From NCBI RefSeq assembly GCF_002967715.1, contig NZ_PUIA01000037.1, forward strand, positions 186,001 to 250,000: 64,000 nucleotides of DNA. The letters run 5' to 3'. Positions 43,470 to 52,499 of the stretch are shown piece by piece (the first letter of the stretch is position 1; each line of letters opens with the position of its first letter). The notes under the pieces are model-generated. The model was not told the DNA's origin and ran no database searches. It was given only the letters and a program-made list of their open reading frames with translations. The stretch comes from Blastopirellula marina (GTDB lineage Bacteria > Planctomycetota > Planctomycetia > Pirellulales > Pirellulaceae). The translations under genes and the position numbers were made by a program.

Positions 43470-44828
43470 ATGGATCGTCGCCGGTTTCTTACGACGGCTG
43501 CCGCCGTGACTGCCATTAGTTCGTTGCCGCGTTCGACTTGGGCGCAGGATCTATTGGATATCAAGCCGAAGAGGGTCGGACTGATTGGCTGTGGGTGGTA
43601 TGGCAAGTGCGACTTGATGCGATTGATTCAGGTCGCCCCGGTCGAGGTGGTTTCGATTTGCGACGTCGATTCGCAGATGCTCAGTGGCGCAGCCGAATTG
43701 GTTGCTTCGCGGCAGAAGTCTGGCAAGCAGCCGCAGCAGTATGGTGACTACCGGAAGATGCTCGCCGAGAAGGATCTCGACATCTGCCTGATCGGTACGC
43801 CAGACCATTGGCATGCGCTGGCCATGATCGAGGCCTGCAAGGCCGGGGCCGACGTTTACTGCCAGAAACCGATCAGCCGTGATATTGTCGAAGGTCAGGC
43901 CATGCTGGCCGCGGCTCGCAAGTACGATCGCGTCGTGCAGGTCGGCACCCAGCGGCGGAGCACGGCCCATTTGATTGAAGCCCGCGACAAGGTGATCCGT
44001 GAAGGATTGCTCGGCACGATCGGTCACGCCGAGATTTGCTGTTACTACGGCATGGGACGCAATCGTACGGCTGAGAATTGCCCGCCGCCTGAGTACCTCG
44101 ACTACGAGATGTGGACCGGCCCCGCTCCGAAGCTGCCGTTCAATCCGGTGATGCATCCGCGCAGTTGGCGAATGTTCCAGGAGTTCGGCAACGGCATCAT
44201 GGGGGACATGTGCATTCATATGCTCGATACGGTGCGCTGGATGCTTGACCTGGGGTGGCCCACAAGCGTGAACAGCCGCGGCGGAACGTACGTCTACACC
44301 GACGCCACCGGCAACGTGCCCGACACGCAGGTCGCGACGTTCGATTTCGGCAACCTGGACGTCGTCTGGACGCATCGCACCTACGGCGATGCCCCCGACC
44401 GCGATTACCCCTGGGCCGTGTTCCTGTACGGCGATAAGGGAACTCTGAAAGCGAGCGTGAACAAGTACGAGTTCTTCCCCAAAGGGAAAAAGGAAGCGAC
44501 CCTCAGCGGAGCGCCCCAGACCGAGTGGGATAAGTACCCGGAAGACCAGCACGAAAAGGACCTCGAGCAGCACGTCGCCGCCGCCAACCGCGCCCACCAG
44601 CGCGACTTCCTGAAAGCGATCGAGCAGCGCACTCGCCCCGTGGCCGACATCGAACAAGGGCACATCTCGACCGCCAGTTGCATCCTGGCGAACATGTCCC
44701 TGCAACTAGGCCGCAGCCTGACCTGGGACGCCGCAGCCGGCAAGGTGAAGGGAGACGACGAGGCGAACAAGCTGCTCGCCCGCGAATACCGCGGCTTCTG
44801 GGTTCATCCGACGGCGGAGAATGTTTAA
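43470..44828 (+). CDS. Gfo/Idh/MocA oxidoreductase with Tat-type signal
   Basis: A 452-residue NAD(P)-dependent oxidoreductase. The N-terminus M-D-R-R-R-F-L-T-T-A-A-A-V carries a twin-arginine motif and a hydrophobic stretch to about residue 27 (A-Q-D). Next come the Rossmann G-L-I-G-C-G-W-Y-G-K, G-T-P-D-H-W-H and C-Q-K-P-I-S, the family's Lys-Pro catalytic segment. The C-terminal half is the beta-sheet substrate domain, with G-D-M-C-I-H-M-L-D. Export with a bound cofactor through the Tat system is typical of planctomycete members. It is divergent from the sulfatase, which suggests a shared sugar-degradation role. Confidence 0.93.
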   Translation: MDRRRFLTTAAAVTAISSLPRSTWAQDLLDIKPKRVGLIGCGWYGKCDLMRLIQVAPVEVVSICDVDSQMLSGAAELVASRQKSGKQPQQYGDYRKMLAEKDLDICLIGTPDHWHALAMIEACKAGADVYCQKPISRDIVEGQAMLAAARKYDRVVQVGTQRRSTAHLIEARDKVIREGLLGTIGHAEICCYYGMGRNRTAENCPPPEYLDYEMWTGPAPKLPFNPVMHPRSWRMFQEFGNGIMGDMCIHMLDTVRWMLDLGWPTSVNSRGGTYVYTDATGNVPDTQVATFDFGNLDVVWTHRTYGDAPDRDYPWAVFLYGDKGTLKASVNKYEFFPKGKKEATLSGAPQTEWDKYPEDQHEKDLEQHVAAANRAHQRDFLKAIEQRTRPVADIEQGHISTASCILANMSLQLGRSLTWDAAAGKVKGDDEANKLLAREYRGFWVHPTAENV

Positions 44829-45090
44829 GCAACGGCATGGTGCTAGCACTGCTGGCACTTGGCTTGCTAGCTCAATCACGCTCTAGCGCCCCCCCATTTG
44901 GAAAGGGGGGCAAATGCCATGATGCGGCTAAACTATCTCCTTGCGGGTAGCCGATGGATGTGGGGACGGAGCGCACTTGGTCGCACCGTTGTTAGGGGCA
45001 ATCAATGGAATGGAATCGACGTTCGGGCCGCTGAGCATTCACGCGGGCTGTGCGGCGATATGTTTATGACCCCACATCGGAGTTGTTGCG

Positions 45091-46152
45091 ATGGATCGCA
45101 AGTTTTGGGCAATCATGTTGCCCACGTTTCTGCTGGCAGTAGCGGGAATTGCCCAGGCAGAAGAGGTGTCGCTCACCTCGTACGACGACCTGCTTGTTCG
45201 AATGGAAAACCTCGAACAACAGGTCAACGCTCAGTCGACGCAAATGGTTAACGTTCCGTCTTGTGAAGCGTGTGAATGCGACGACGAGTGCGGACATTAC
45301 TACGCCGCGTACGAACTCGTGCTGGTGACGCCTTACCAGTCGAACAATACCGCTATCCTCGCGTTTAACGACCCCGTGATCGAACACGTCGGTTTCGACT
45401 GGGGCATGAAGCCCAGCAGTCGTGTTGAACTGGGCTACCTCGGTGCCAAGGGAGCGATGGGGTGGCGTGCTCGCTACTGGCAGTTCGACCAAAGCACGTC
45501 GTTAGACGTCGACAGCAGCGTCGCTCTGACGCAGGACGAAGGCTCGATTATCTGGGCCTCGATCAACGATGCCGATACGATCATTGGTTTGGTCGATGTC
45601 GACACGGCCGTCATGACCCATCGCATCGATTTGAACGTGCTCGACTTGGAACTGCAAACGCAAGCGACCAAGAACTTCCTGGTCAGTGGTGGTTTCCGCT
45701 ACGCTGAGATCGACCAAAGCTACCTGGCGGTTGCCGACGCAGGGATCGCCATGGGGGACATCAAGTTCCGCGGATATGGTCCGACGCTGGCCGGCGAATT
45801 CAGTCGCCCGATGATTGGCAGATGGGACGTGTTTGCCAACGGACGCGGGTCGATGCTGTTCGGTCAGCAACAGTTCCGGGCCAGCTCGGATGCCGCATCT
45901 GAGATCATGGACATCGAGAACACTGGCACGCTCTCCGGTGCGATGGAGATGCAGATGGGTGTGAAGTGGACTTCGCGTAACGAGCGATTCTTCTTCAAGA
46001 GTGCCCTGGAGGCCCAATACTGGGCGAATGTCGGTAGCCCCAACCCGTCGGCCATGTTCTCTACCGACTCGGACGAAGCAACATCGGACGACGTGTTGAA
46101 CGAGAATCTCGGCTTTCTCGGGTTCACGATCGGCGGCGGTATTCAGTACTAA
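45091..46152 (+). CDS. Porin-like outer-membrane protein (Lpg1974 type)
   Basis: A 353-residue protein with a signal peptide (about 1-23, A-Q-A-E) and a short coiled stretch (D-D-L-L-V-R-M-E-N-L-E-Q-Q). A cysteine motif, C-E-A-C-E-C-D-D-E-C, follows. The remainder is amphipathic beta strands with aromatic belts ending in G-G-G-I-Q-Y, the usual C-terminal aromatic of a beta-barrel. The pattern resembles the MOMP/Lpg1974 family of pore-forming outer-membrane proteins. The Cys-rich motif could be a metal or disulfide site. A strong terminator follows. Confidence 0.8.
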   Translation: MDRKFWAIMLPTFLLAVAGIAQAEEVSLTSYDDLLVRMENLEQQVNAQSTQMVNVPSCEACECDDECGHYYAAYELVLVTPYQSNNTAILAFNDPVIEHVGFDWGMKPSSRVELGYLGAKGAMGWRARYWQFDQSTSLDVDSSVALTQDEGSIIWASINDADTIIGLVDVDTAVMTHRIDLNVLDLELQTQATKNFLVSGGFRYAEIDQSYLAVADAGIAMGDIKFRGYGPTLAGEFSRPMIGRWDVFANGRGSMLFGQQQFRASSDAASEIMDIENTGTLSGAMEMQMGVKWTSRNERFFFKSALEAQYWANVGSPNPSAMFSTDSDEATSDDVLNENLGFLGFTIGGGIQY

Positions 46153-46188
46153 GTCGCTTGCCCAGAAATCAGCCTACGATATCCAGCC

Positions 46189-46220
46189 AACGCCTTCGCA
46201 CGGCCCCGTGCGAAGGCGTT
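46189..46220 (+). terminator. Terminator of the porin-like gene
   Basis: A perfect 14-bp stem (46189-46202 with 46207-46220) with a GCCC loop, followed by a T-rich tract, 37 bases after the stop codon. Confidence 0.9.
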
Positions 46221-46337
46221 TTGCTTTCTTGATATCCCTTGACGCAACTGGTCGGCATCCCCTACAAGTACCCCCCTCCCTTTTTCTTGGATCTATGGTC
46301 CCTCCTGGAAATAGAATCGCCTCGAAAGAATGCAGTC

Positions 46338-48572
46338 ATGACCTCCGCTGATCGTTCGGCCAAACCCTCTGCTAGCTGGCTCGAATTCGCCCGGGTTCAA
46401 TTGGCCCGTTCGGTAGACGGGGCTTCGCTGGCCGTGTTCCGGATCTGCTTCGGGCTGATCATGGTCTGGCACATGCTGAAGTACTTCCAGGTCAACGGCG
46501 GCATCACCGAGATCGAGCGCGTCTTCGCCTCCCCTCCCCTGCACTTCACCTATCCTGGGTTTGACTGGGTGCAGCCGTGGCCTCAGCCGTGGCTGACGGT
46601 GCACTTCGCCGTGGTAGGTGTGGCCGCGCTATTGGTCGCGCTGGGGCTATTTTACCGCACCGCCTGTGCGACGCTGTTTCTGGGCTACACGTATATCTTT
46701 CTGCTCGAAGCAACGCTCTACAACAATCACTACTATCTGATCAGCCTGTTGAGCTTCGTGTTGATCTTCATGCCGGCGGCTCGCTGCTGGTCTCTGGATA
46801 ACCTGATCGCACGCAGGTTCCACAAGCAATCGGTGCCCCCAACGGAAAGCAGCGGCACGATCCCCTTCTGGCCGATCTTCCTGCTGCGTTTTCAGCTCTT
46901 TCTGGTGTACTTTTACGGTGGGATCGCCAAGCTGAACGGCGACTGGCTCACCGGCGAACCCCTGTATGCACCTGGCAATATGCTGTACGACTTCCTGAAC
47001 GGCACGATTGGTTTGCCTGAGAGTTTGCAGCCGATTCATCTGTGCCTGTTTTTGGCGTGGGGTGGTTTGTTTTACGACTTGAGCGTCGGCTTTTTGCTGC
47101 TGTGGGGAAGAACGCGCTGGATCGCCCTGGCCGCGACGGCCTTGTTCCACATCCACAATCACTTCATCTTCCCGATCGGTATCTTTCCGGCGATGGCCCT
47201 TTCGTCGACCCTCATCTTCTTCGCCCCAGACTGGCCGCGGCAAGTTTGGGCGTGGATCTGTCGGCAGCACTGGAACTTCGCCAGGAAAACTTCGTCAGAG
47301 ACTGCCAGGCCCGCGAAGCGGCAGCCGCAACTGGCGATGGGCATCACGATCGCCCTGGCCGCTTTTGTTTTCTGGCAAGCGACCTGGCCGCTGCGGCATT
47401 TCCTGATCGAAGGGGACGCCAACTGGACCGAAGAAGGACAAGACTTTAGCTGGCGGATGATGCTCCGCGCGAAAGCGGCTGGTCACTTGACCTGCCTGAT
47501 CGTCGATCCCGCGATTCACACCACCAACGCCAAAGGACGGCCGGCCATCAACTGGGAGGCCTGCCCCGAGGGGACGCCGCAAGCGATTCACATCGCGATT
47601 GACTCGCACCAGTTCAAGTGGAGCCATCACCCCGGCCTGACGATCACCCACGAACCGATTTTCGGCCATCGTTTGATCTACAACCCCGGCAGTATTCCTA
47701 CCGATCGCCAGGAAGCCATCGACGTCGGTCGACAGAAGGTCCAGGATCAATGGAACAAAACGCTCGGCCGCACGCCGAGCATCGAGCCAGCCATCTCGCT
47801 GTCGGAAGCAGTGATGATGATTCGCGAGCGCTTCCAGCAGCGGGCCGATCAACTCCAGCTCTCGGCCGAAGTCCGCGAGATCTTTCTGCAGCAACTTGCC
47901 GAGCTGGAACACGAAAACGAACTCCATTTGCAACAAGCGGCCGGCATTGAACAGCGACGCGTGCAACTGGTCAATTCGCTACAGCGTCTGTACCTCTCGC
48001 CGCTGGCCGATATGGTTCGACCAGTGATTCAGCGGATCGAACCATTCGTCCTGCAAGGAGCCCCGGCTTCCGGTCAGACGTTGTTGGTGATCATCGATCC
48101 GCCGCTGACTGCGGCTGAGTCCGTTGATGCCCAGGCCCAGCTATTGAAGCTTTCCGGGGGAGAACCCTACGTCGTGTGGACCGACTTTTCGCGGATGCGT
48201 CCCGGCGACTATCGCCGCCTACCGCAACAATTCGTCACCTTCGACGACCGACAACTGCACATGGTGTGGAACCACTTTCGCGAGATCGAACCGTACCAAT
48301 TGGACAAAGCGGCCGTCCGTCCTTGGATGATCCACCAATACGCCCAGAAGGTCGGCCACCGCTGGCAAGCCGCCACCGGCCGCCGCGGCGAGGTCCGCGT
48401 CGAAAGCTACGTGATGATGAACTACACGGTACCGCAAATGCTGATCTCCCCCGAGGTCGACCTCACGTCGGTTCCCCTGCACCACTTCAGCCACAACGCC
48501 TGGATCTTACCCCGCAACCACCGCCGCCTGGGCATCGCCAATCAGCCGGTGTCGACAAACGTACGCCGGTAG
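46338..48572 (+). CDS. Vitamin K-dependent gamma-carboxylase-like (HTTM) protein
   Basis: A 744-residue membrane protein of the HTTM family to which vertebrate gamma-glutamyl carboxylase belongs. Membrane helices lie in the first about 350 residues. Key residues align with the human enzyme: N130-H131 in Y-N-N-H-Y-Y-L correspond to human Asn159-His160, and Lys198 in Y-F-Y-G-G-I-A-K-L-N corresponds to the catalytic Lys218. The C-terminal 390 residues form a soluble domain with a long charged helix at about 490-570. The total length is close to the human 758. The enzyme's substrate in bacteria is unknown. ATG 46338 fits the family start; the frame opens earlier at 46239. Confidence 0.88.
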   Translation: MTSADRSAKPSASWLEFARVQLARSVDGASLAVFRICFGLIMVWHMLKYFQVNGGITEIERVFASPPLHFTYPGFDWVQPWPQPWLTVHFAVVGVAALLVALGLFYRTACATLFLGYTYIFLLEATLYNNHYYLISLLSFVLIFMPAARCWSLDNLIARRFHKQSVPPTESSGTIPFWPIFLLRFQLFLVYFYGGIAKLNGDWLTGEPLYAPGNMLYDFLNGTIGLPESLQPIHLCLFLAWGGLFYDLSVGFLLLWGRTRWIALAATALFHIHNHFIFPIGIFPAMALSSTLIFFAPDWPRQVWAWICRQHWNFARKTSSETARPAKRQPQLAMGITIALAAFVFWQATWPLRHFLIEGDANWTEEGQDFSWRMMLRAKAAGHLTCLIVDPAIHTTNAKGRPAINWEACPEGTPQAIHIAIDSHQFKWSHHPGLTITHEPIFGHRLIYNPGSIPTDRQEAIDVGRQKVQDQWNKTLGRTPSIEPAISLSEAVMMIRERFQQRADQLQLSAEVREIFLQQLAELEHENELHLQQAAGIEQRRVQLVNSLQRLYLSPLADMVRPVIQRIEPFVLQGAPASGQTLLVIIDPPLTAAESVDAQAQLLKLSGGEPYVVWTDFSRMRPGDYRRLPQQFVTFDDRQLHMVWNHFREIEPYQLDKAAVRPWMIHQYAQKVGHRWQAATGRRGEVRVESYVMMNYTVPQMLISPEVDLTSVPLHHFSHNAWILPRNHRRLGIANQPVSTNVRR

Positions 48573-48904
48573 CCGCGACCGGAGATTGGGCGCTGCGAAT
48601 CGGTGTTTTCGTTACTTGGGACGCCACGTTTGCCGAGCCATCAAAGAAAGAGAGTTCGGCCGTTATGCATCAGCCCAAAGAGGACAAGGTGGAAGCCTCC
48701 TTGACGATTGTCGGCTACCTGGGAGAGAAGTTTCCCCAAAGTGAAGGCCGAGAAGAGTGCAGAAGAAGACACAAGCCAATGACGTGAGAGGAAACTCGAA
48801 ACCACGGGTATCCAAACAAGAAGGCCTCGAAATGTTCGAGGCCTTCTTTTCATTTAGCGTATCGAGTTCCTGTGAAGGAGTGATCAGACGCGGAACGTGC
48901 CTGA
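48573..48904. other. Intergenic region with terminator
   Basis: This 332-base gap holds a strong hairpin (48820-48846). No gene is supported; overlapping open frames are shadows of the flanking gene. Confidence 0.5.
48820..48850. terminator. Hairpin terminator between converging units
   Basis: A perfect 12-bp stem (48820-48831 with 48835-48846) with a 3-base loop. Four T residues follow on the plus strand and a T-rich stretch on the minus strand. Confidence 0.8.
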
Positions 48905-49144
48905 CTACTTGTTCTGCAGTTCGAAATCCAATTGGTTATCGCCAGGTTTGATCTCGAAAGTAAGACCGCTCGTTGCAGGATTGTTGTAGCGAGTAGGAAT
49001 CACCGACTTGAGTACCGGCATGGAAGAACCGCCTGCCATGCCGGGGTTTGTCGCGGCCGGAGTCGCCGTTGCTTGTGCTGGAGGTTTATTTTTTTCGGGC
49101 TCAAACGCAAAGATGGCGATCTGCGATCGACACCAGGCTTGCAC
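48905..49144 (-). pseudogene. Remnant of a third carboxypeptidase-regulatory-like lipoprotein
   Basis: The reading frame ends with I-P-T-R-Y-N-N-P-A-T-S-G-L-T-F-E-I-K-P-G-D-N-Q-L-D-F-E-L. This is the type of tail found in planctomycete lipoproteins that accompany DUF1559 proteins. It shares the I-x-x-G-x-N-x-x-D-x-x-L/I ending with the two intact lipoproteins at 49164 and 51027. Only about 65-80 residues remain: there is no signal peptide or lipobox and no start with a ribosome site, and an in-frame stop occurs at about 49075-49177 upstream. It lies immediately downstream of the intact lipoprotein gene, so it is probably what remains after a deletion or recombination between paralogues. A short functional protein cannot be excluded. 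Confidence 0.5.
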
Positions 49145-49163
49145 GTTGTTTGGGGAACGTACT

Positions 49164-49607
49164 TTACTCTGACGTCAGAGCGATGTCGTGCGTGTTGCTG
49201 CCGGCGTTGATCTTGATGACTTCGATCTCTTCCCAGTACGTCTTAGGCAGACTGCCCAGCGGGTTCTTGGGCGGTGGACCGACGGGGCGACCATCGGGGC
49301 CGATCTCCGGCATCGATGTGACCACCGAACCTGGGATCAGCTTAACCGAGTGTTCCCCTTGCTGGATGCCGTTCTTGTTGAACGAGAACTGGGCCTCGTA
49401 CTTGCCGTTGGCATCGGTCTGGGCATAAGAGGGCGAGCCACCTTCCGCGGTTGGCGAAAACTGGATGGCGACTCCGGCCGGTGCCGGTTTGCCGTCGATC
49501 GTGACCGTACCGGTCAGCGACGGCAAACCGCTGCCACCGCAACCGGCCACCGTGGCCAATAAGGCCACGGCAAATAGCACGCAGGTGCGTCGTAGTGTGG
49601 AATGCAT
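49164..49607 (-). CDS. Lipoprotein with carboxypeptidase regulatory-like fold (module 2)
   Basis: A 147-residue lipoprotein with signal peptide and lipobox L-A-T-V-A-G-C (Cys23). An Ig-like beta domain follows: G-T-V-T-I-D-G-K-P-A-P-A-G-V-A-I-Q-F and A-Q-T-D-A-N-G-K-Y. It ends I-N-A-G-S-N-T-H-D-I-A-L. These proteins would sit on a membrane surface; the ligand is unknown. It starts 20 bases after the DUF1559 stop, with an AGGAGG site. It is the second gene of a two-gene module that repeats at 51027-52433. Confidence 0.9.
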   Translation of the reverse strand: MHSTLRRTCVLFAVALLATVAGCGGSGLPSLTGTVTIDGKPAPAGVAIQFSPTAEGGSPSYAQTDANGKYEAQFSFNKNGIQQGEHSVKLIPGSVVTSMPEIGPDGRPVGPPPKNPLGSLPKTYWEEIEVIKINAGSNTHDIALTSE

Positions 49608-49626
49608 TGAGTAGGCCTCCTGCGTC

Positions 49627-50625
49627 TTAATAGGAACCGGTGGGTTGGCCGTCGTCGCGCAGGCCCAGTTTCTGATAGACGCCGACGGTCGACTTGTCGA
49701 GCGAGTCGTACGAGCTGGACCATGTCGCAGGATTGCCGTTGGTGAGAAGCCCTTCACGCGAGTCGATCGTTTCGCTTAGGAAGTGGACGCTGCCGTCAGC
49801 GAACAGGAAGTTCGCACCGCCTGGGTGCAGACTGGAGAACGCCAGGTAAAAGCGACCGACCAGCGGCTGGTTGATCTTCTGGCCGAAGGTTCGGCCGATC
49901 GCCTTGGGGGAAGACCACGAATCTTCCGAGTTCACGTTGCCGGTACCAACCCAATAGGCCGCGTGGTGGAGCGAATCACGTTCCCCCACGGCCAACGTGT
50001 TGCTGGTGCCGTCGGTGATGTCGGCCATGCGGATCCCCTTTTGTGGGTCCATCATGCCGTGTTTGTTGGGAATGCTCGCCGTTGCCGAGGCGTTCCAGTT
50101 GGTTGTGTAGTGACCCAGCACGCCGGCATAGTTGCTCTTGGCTGGCTTGGTCGTGTCGGGGCCACCGGTGTGGCAGAAGTCGACCGAGGTGTTGATATCG
50201 TCGCCAGGATCGCTGGGGCAGATGTAGGCATCCAGCGGAGTACGAATCAAAGCCACGCCAGCGGCGGGCCAACTCGACGAATTGTTGCCTGGCAGAAGCC
50301 CGTCGAACTCTTGGGTCGTCACGCCCATCTGATCGTGCAGGGCCGATTGTTCGATGAACGGTAAGATCCGTGCACCCCAGCCCCAGGCCTTGCGCCACGC
50401 GGCGGCGTTGGCTTGATCGTTGAAGCCGTAACCGGCCGGAAACTGGCCGAATGTGTCGTGAAAGTTGTGCAGCCCCAAGCCGATTTGCTTGAGATTGTTG
50501 TTGCACTGCATCCGCCGGGCAGCTTCGCGTGCCTGCTGGACGGCAGGCAGCAAAAGGGCGATCAGCACGCCAATAATGGCAATGACCACCAACAGCTCGA
50601 CGAGTGTGAAAGCTCGCTTCTTCAT
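49627..50625 (-). CDS. DUF1559 prepilin-like protein (module 2)
   Basis: A 332-residue DUF1559 protein. The prepilin leader M-K-K-R-A-F-T-L-V-E-L-L, helix, A-R-R-M-Q-C-N-N-N-L-K-Q-I and the closing H-P-G-G-A-N-F-L-F-A-D-G-S are intact. The start at ATG 50625 has a GAGGA site. It is the first gene of a module with the lipoprotein at 49164 and is preceded by the promoter at 50695-50723. Confidence 0.95.
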   Translation of the reverse strand: MKKRAFTLVELLVVIAIIGVLIALLLPAVQQAREAARRMQCNNNLKQIGLGLHNFHDTFGQFPAGYGFNDQANAAAWRKAWGWGARILPFIEQSALHDQMGVTTQEFDGLLPGNNSSSWPAAGVALIRTPLDAYICPSDPGDDINTSVDFCHTGGPDTTKPAKSNYAGVLGHYTTNWNASATASIPNKHGMMDPQKGIRMADITDGTSNTLAVGERDSLHHAAYWVGTGNVNSEDSWSSPKAIGRTFGQKINQPLVGRFYLAFSSLHPGGANFLFADGSVHFLSETIDSREGLLTNGNPATWSSSYDSLDKSTVGVYQKLGLRDDGQPTGSY

Positions 50626-50694
50626 TGAAAGGTCCTCGGAAAAGATACGTAGGGTATGGAATTAAGACAAATAGGGCCAATCGGCCAGTATCCC

Positions 50695-50723
50695 GTGATA
50701 TCTTCCGCCAGATTTTGTGTCAA
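50695..50723 (-). promoter_or_regulatory. Sigma70-type promoter of DUF1559 module 2
   Basis: On the minus strand, -35 TTGACA (50718-50723) is followed by exactly 17 bases and -10 TATCAC (50695-50700). It is 70 bases upstream of the ATG at 50625. The same design and -10 sequence recur upstream of module 1. Confidence 0.7.
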
Positions 50724-50947
50724 TCTAATAAATAGCGAAAAACAAAAGAATCAAATAAAATGGATATTCTCGCGCAGTCTACGGCTAAACCACTAGTTCC
50801 AGGAATGCCACTAACGAGGTGACTAGGGTAAAAACCGCTATTCAGGAGCTATCCTCTCCAAGCGAAAGAGGGGCACGATATATCTAGCAGTTTATGAGGT
50901 TTTTTGCGATTTGTGGAAAACAGATCGCTTCGCGGTATCAAAAAAAT

Positions 50948-50978
50948 AGGCCGAAAATCCAAGAAGGATTTCCGGCCT
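50948..50978 (-). terminator. Terminator of DUF1559 module 1
   Basis: A 13-bp stem with one mismatch (50948-50960 with 50966-50978), followed on the minus strand by a run of seven T residues, 49 bases after the lipoprotein stop at 51027. Confidence 0.85.
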
Positions 50979-51026
50979 TGCCATTGTTTGCCGTCAGAGG
51001 CGATTGATTTGCCTGATCTGGTTATC

Positions 51027-51443
51027 TTAGGAACGTTTCTTCGAGATCTCGAGATCGACCGTGTTGTGCCCTGCACTGATGTTCACTTGGCGGATCTCTT
51101 CATAGAACTCGTTCGGAAAAGGTCGTTTCGGCGTTTGCCCAGGAGCAGGCGGTGCTTCGGTGGGCTGTTCCAACTTCACGACACAAGTCCCCAGGCGAAC
51201 TCCCTTGGTCGATATCGAGTAGTCGGCTTCGTAGTTGCCTGATGCATCCGTGACAGCCGTGCTGCCGCGAACGCCTTTGGTAACCGGGTCGAATTCAATT
51301 CGGATCCCTGCCGGTGCCGGCTGGCCGTCGATAAAGACTGTGCCGGTTACCGTGCCGAAGCTCACCTCGCTGCTGCTGCCACAGCCGGTGGTGATCAGCA
51401 GCACCAGCATCAGCCCCAGCGGCGTCCATCTTACTGCGTACAT
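51027..51443 (-). CDS. Lipoprotein with carboxypeptidase regulatory-like fold (module 1)
   Basis: A 138-residue paralogue of the lipoprotein at 49164. It has a signal peptide and lipobox L-L-I-T-T-G-C (Cys21), then G-T-V-F-I-D-G-Q-P-A-P-A-G-I-R-I-E-F, T-D-A-S-G-N-Y-E-A and a closing I-S-A-G-H-N-T-V-D-L-E-I. It follows the DUF1559 gene by 63 bases and is closed by a strong terminator, so the two genes form one transcription unit. Confidence 0.92.
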   Translation of the reverse strand: MYAVRWTPLGLMLVLLITTGCGSSSEVSFGTVTGTVFIDGQPAPAGIRIEFDPVTKGVRGSTAVTDASGNYEADYSISTKGVRLGTCVVKLEQPTEAPPAPGQTPKRPFPNEFYEEIRQVNISAGHNTVDLEISKKRS

Positions 51444-51506
51444 AGTTCTTAACCCTTGTCGTTTGCGCCGCCGGAGCGGCGACTTGAAAGTTGGCTTACT
51501 TCAGGG

Positions 51507-52433
51507 TTACGGCAGCGAGACCGTTTGACCGTCGTCGCGAATGCCTAGCAGTTGATAAACACCCATCCCGCTGGCGCTGCTGTAGATTTGGTCGCGGACA
51601 CCATTGCCGCCGAACCAACCGTTTGGCACGCCGTTCTTGTCGAATTCGATGTGTTCGGAAATGAACTGCACCGAACCGTCGCAGTAGGCGAAGTAAGCCC
51701 CTTCGGTATGTTGACTGGTGAAGCCCCAATGTGCGGTGGCATTCATCGGGAACGAAACGCACTTCGAGAGGGCGTTCTGTCGTTCGAGATAGTTATTGCC
51801 AGGAACACCAGCCCAGAAAGCCCAACCACGAGGACCAGGCACCCAGCCGCCAGCTCGAGCCGAAGCTTCGCCGATGGCGAATGTGTTGGAAAGACCATCG
51901 GTCACAGCCGAGAACTTCAGACCTTCCCGATTGATCGCACCGGTGTTGGCGGCAGCGTCTTGGTCGTAGCCGGCCTGACCGTAGCCACGCGACGCGGCGT
52001 AGCTGATCACGCCATACACGACGCCGTCTTGTTCGTAGGTTTCAGGGGCGGTGGTCGAAGGACAACGCAGGCCCGAGATAACCGTGCCCAAGGCGTTAGT
52101 AGCAGCCGTACCGGCGGTACCGTCGACTGCTTGAGGGAAGGTGTAGTTTTGAACGCCGACCGCTTCGCTCAGGTTGTCCTCTTCCATGAACGGCAGCAAC
52201 TGAGCAGCCCAACCCCAGAAGGAGTTGTCGCGACGGTAGGCTGGCATGGCCAGGAAGGTGTCGTGGTAGTTGTGAACCGCCAAGATGCTTTGCTTGAGAT
52301 TATTGCGGCACTGCACCTTGCGGGCAGCTTCGCGGGCCTGTTGTACGGCCGGCAGTAGCAGGGCGATCAAAACGCCAATGATGGCGATGACCACAAGGAG
52401 TTCTACGAGAGTGAATGCTTGCTTCTTCTTCAT
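51507..52433 (-). CDS. DUF1559 prepilin-like protein (module 1)
   Basis: A 308-residue DUF1559 protein with leader M-K-K-K-Q-A-F-T-L-V-E-L-L and the prepilin helix. Its C-terminal motif is H-T-E-G-A-Y-F-A-Y-C-D-G-S instead of the usual H-P-G-G...D-G-S, a clear departure from its three neighbours in this window. It is preceded by a promoter at 52500-52528. Confidence 0.94.
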   Translation of the reverse strand: MKKKQAFTLVELLVVIAIIGVLIALLLPAVQQAREAARKVQCRNNLKQSILAVHNYHDTFLAMPAYRRDNSFWGWAAQLLPFMEEDNLSEAVGVQNYTFPQAVDGTAGTAATNALGTVISGLRCPSTTAPETYEQDGVVYGVISYAASRGYGQAGYDQDAAANTGAINREGLKFSAVTDGLSNTFAIGEASARAGGWVPGPRGWAFWAGVPGNNYLERQNALSKCVSFPMNATAHWGFTSQHTEGAYFAYCDGSVQFISEHIEFDKNGVPNGWFGGNGVRDQIYSSASGMGVYQLLGIRDDGQTVSLP

Positions 52434-52499
52434 TAAATGACCCTAAATGATTGCGCGAGATATTGAATGGGACAAAGCATGAATAATGGGTACTTTCCC

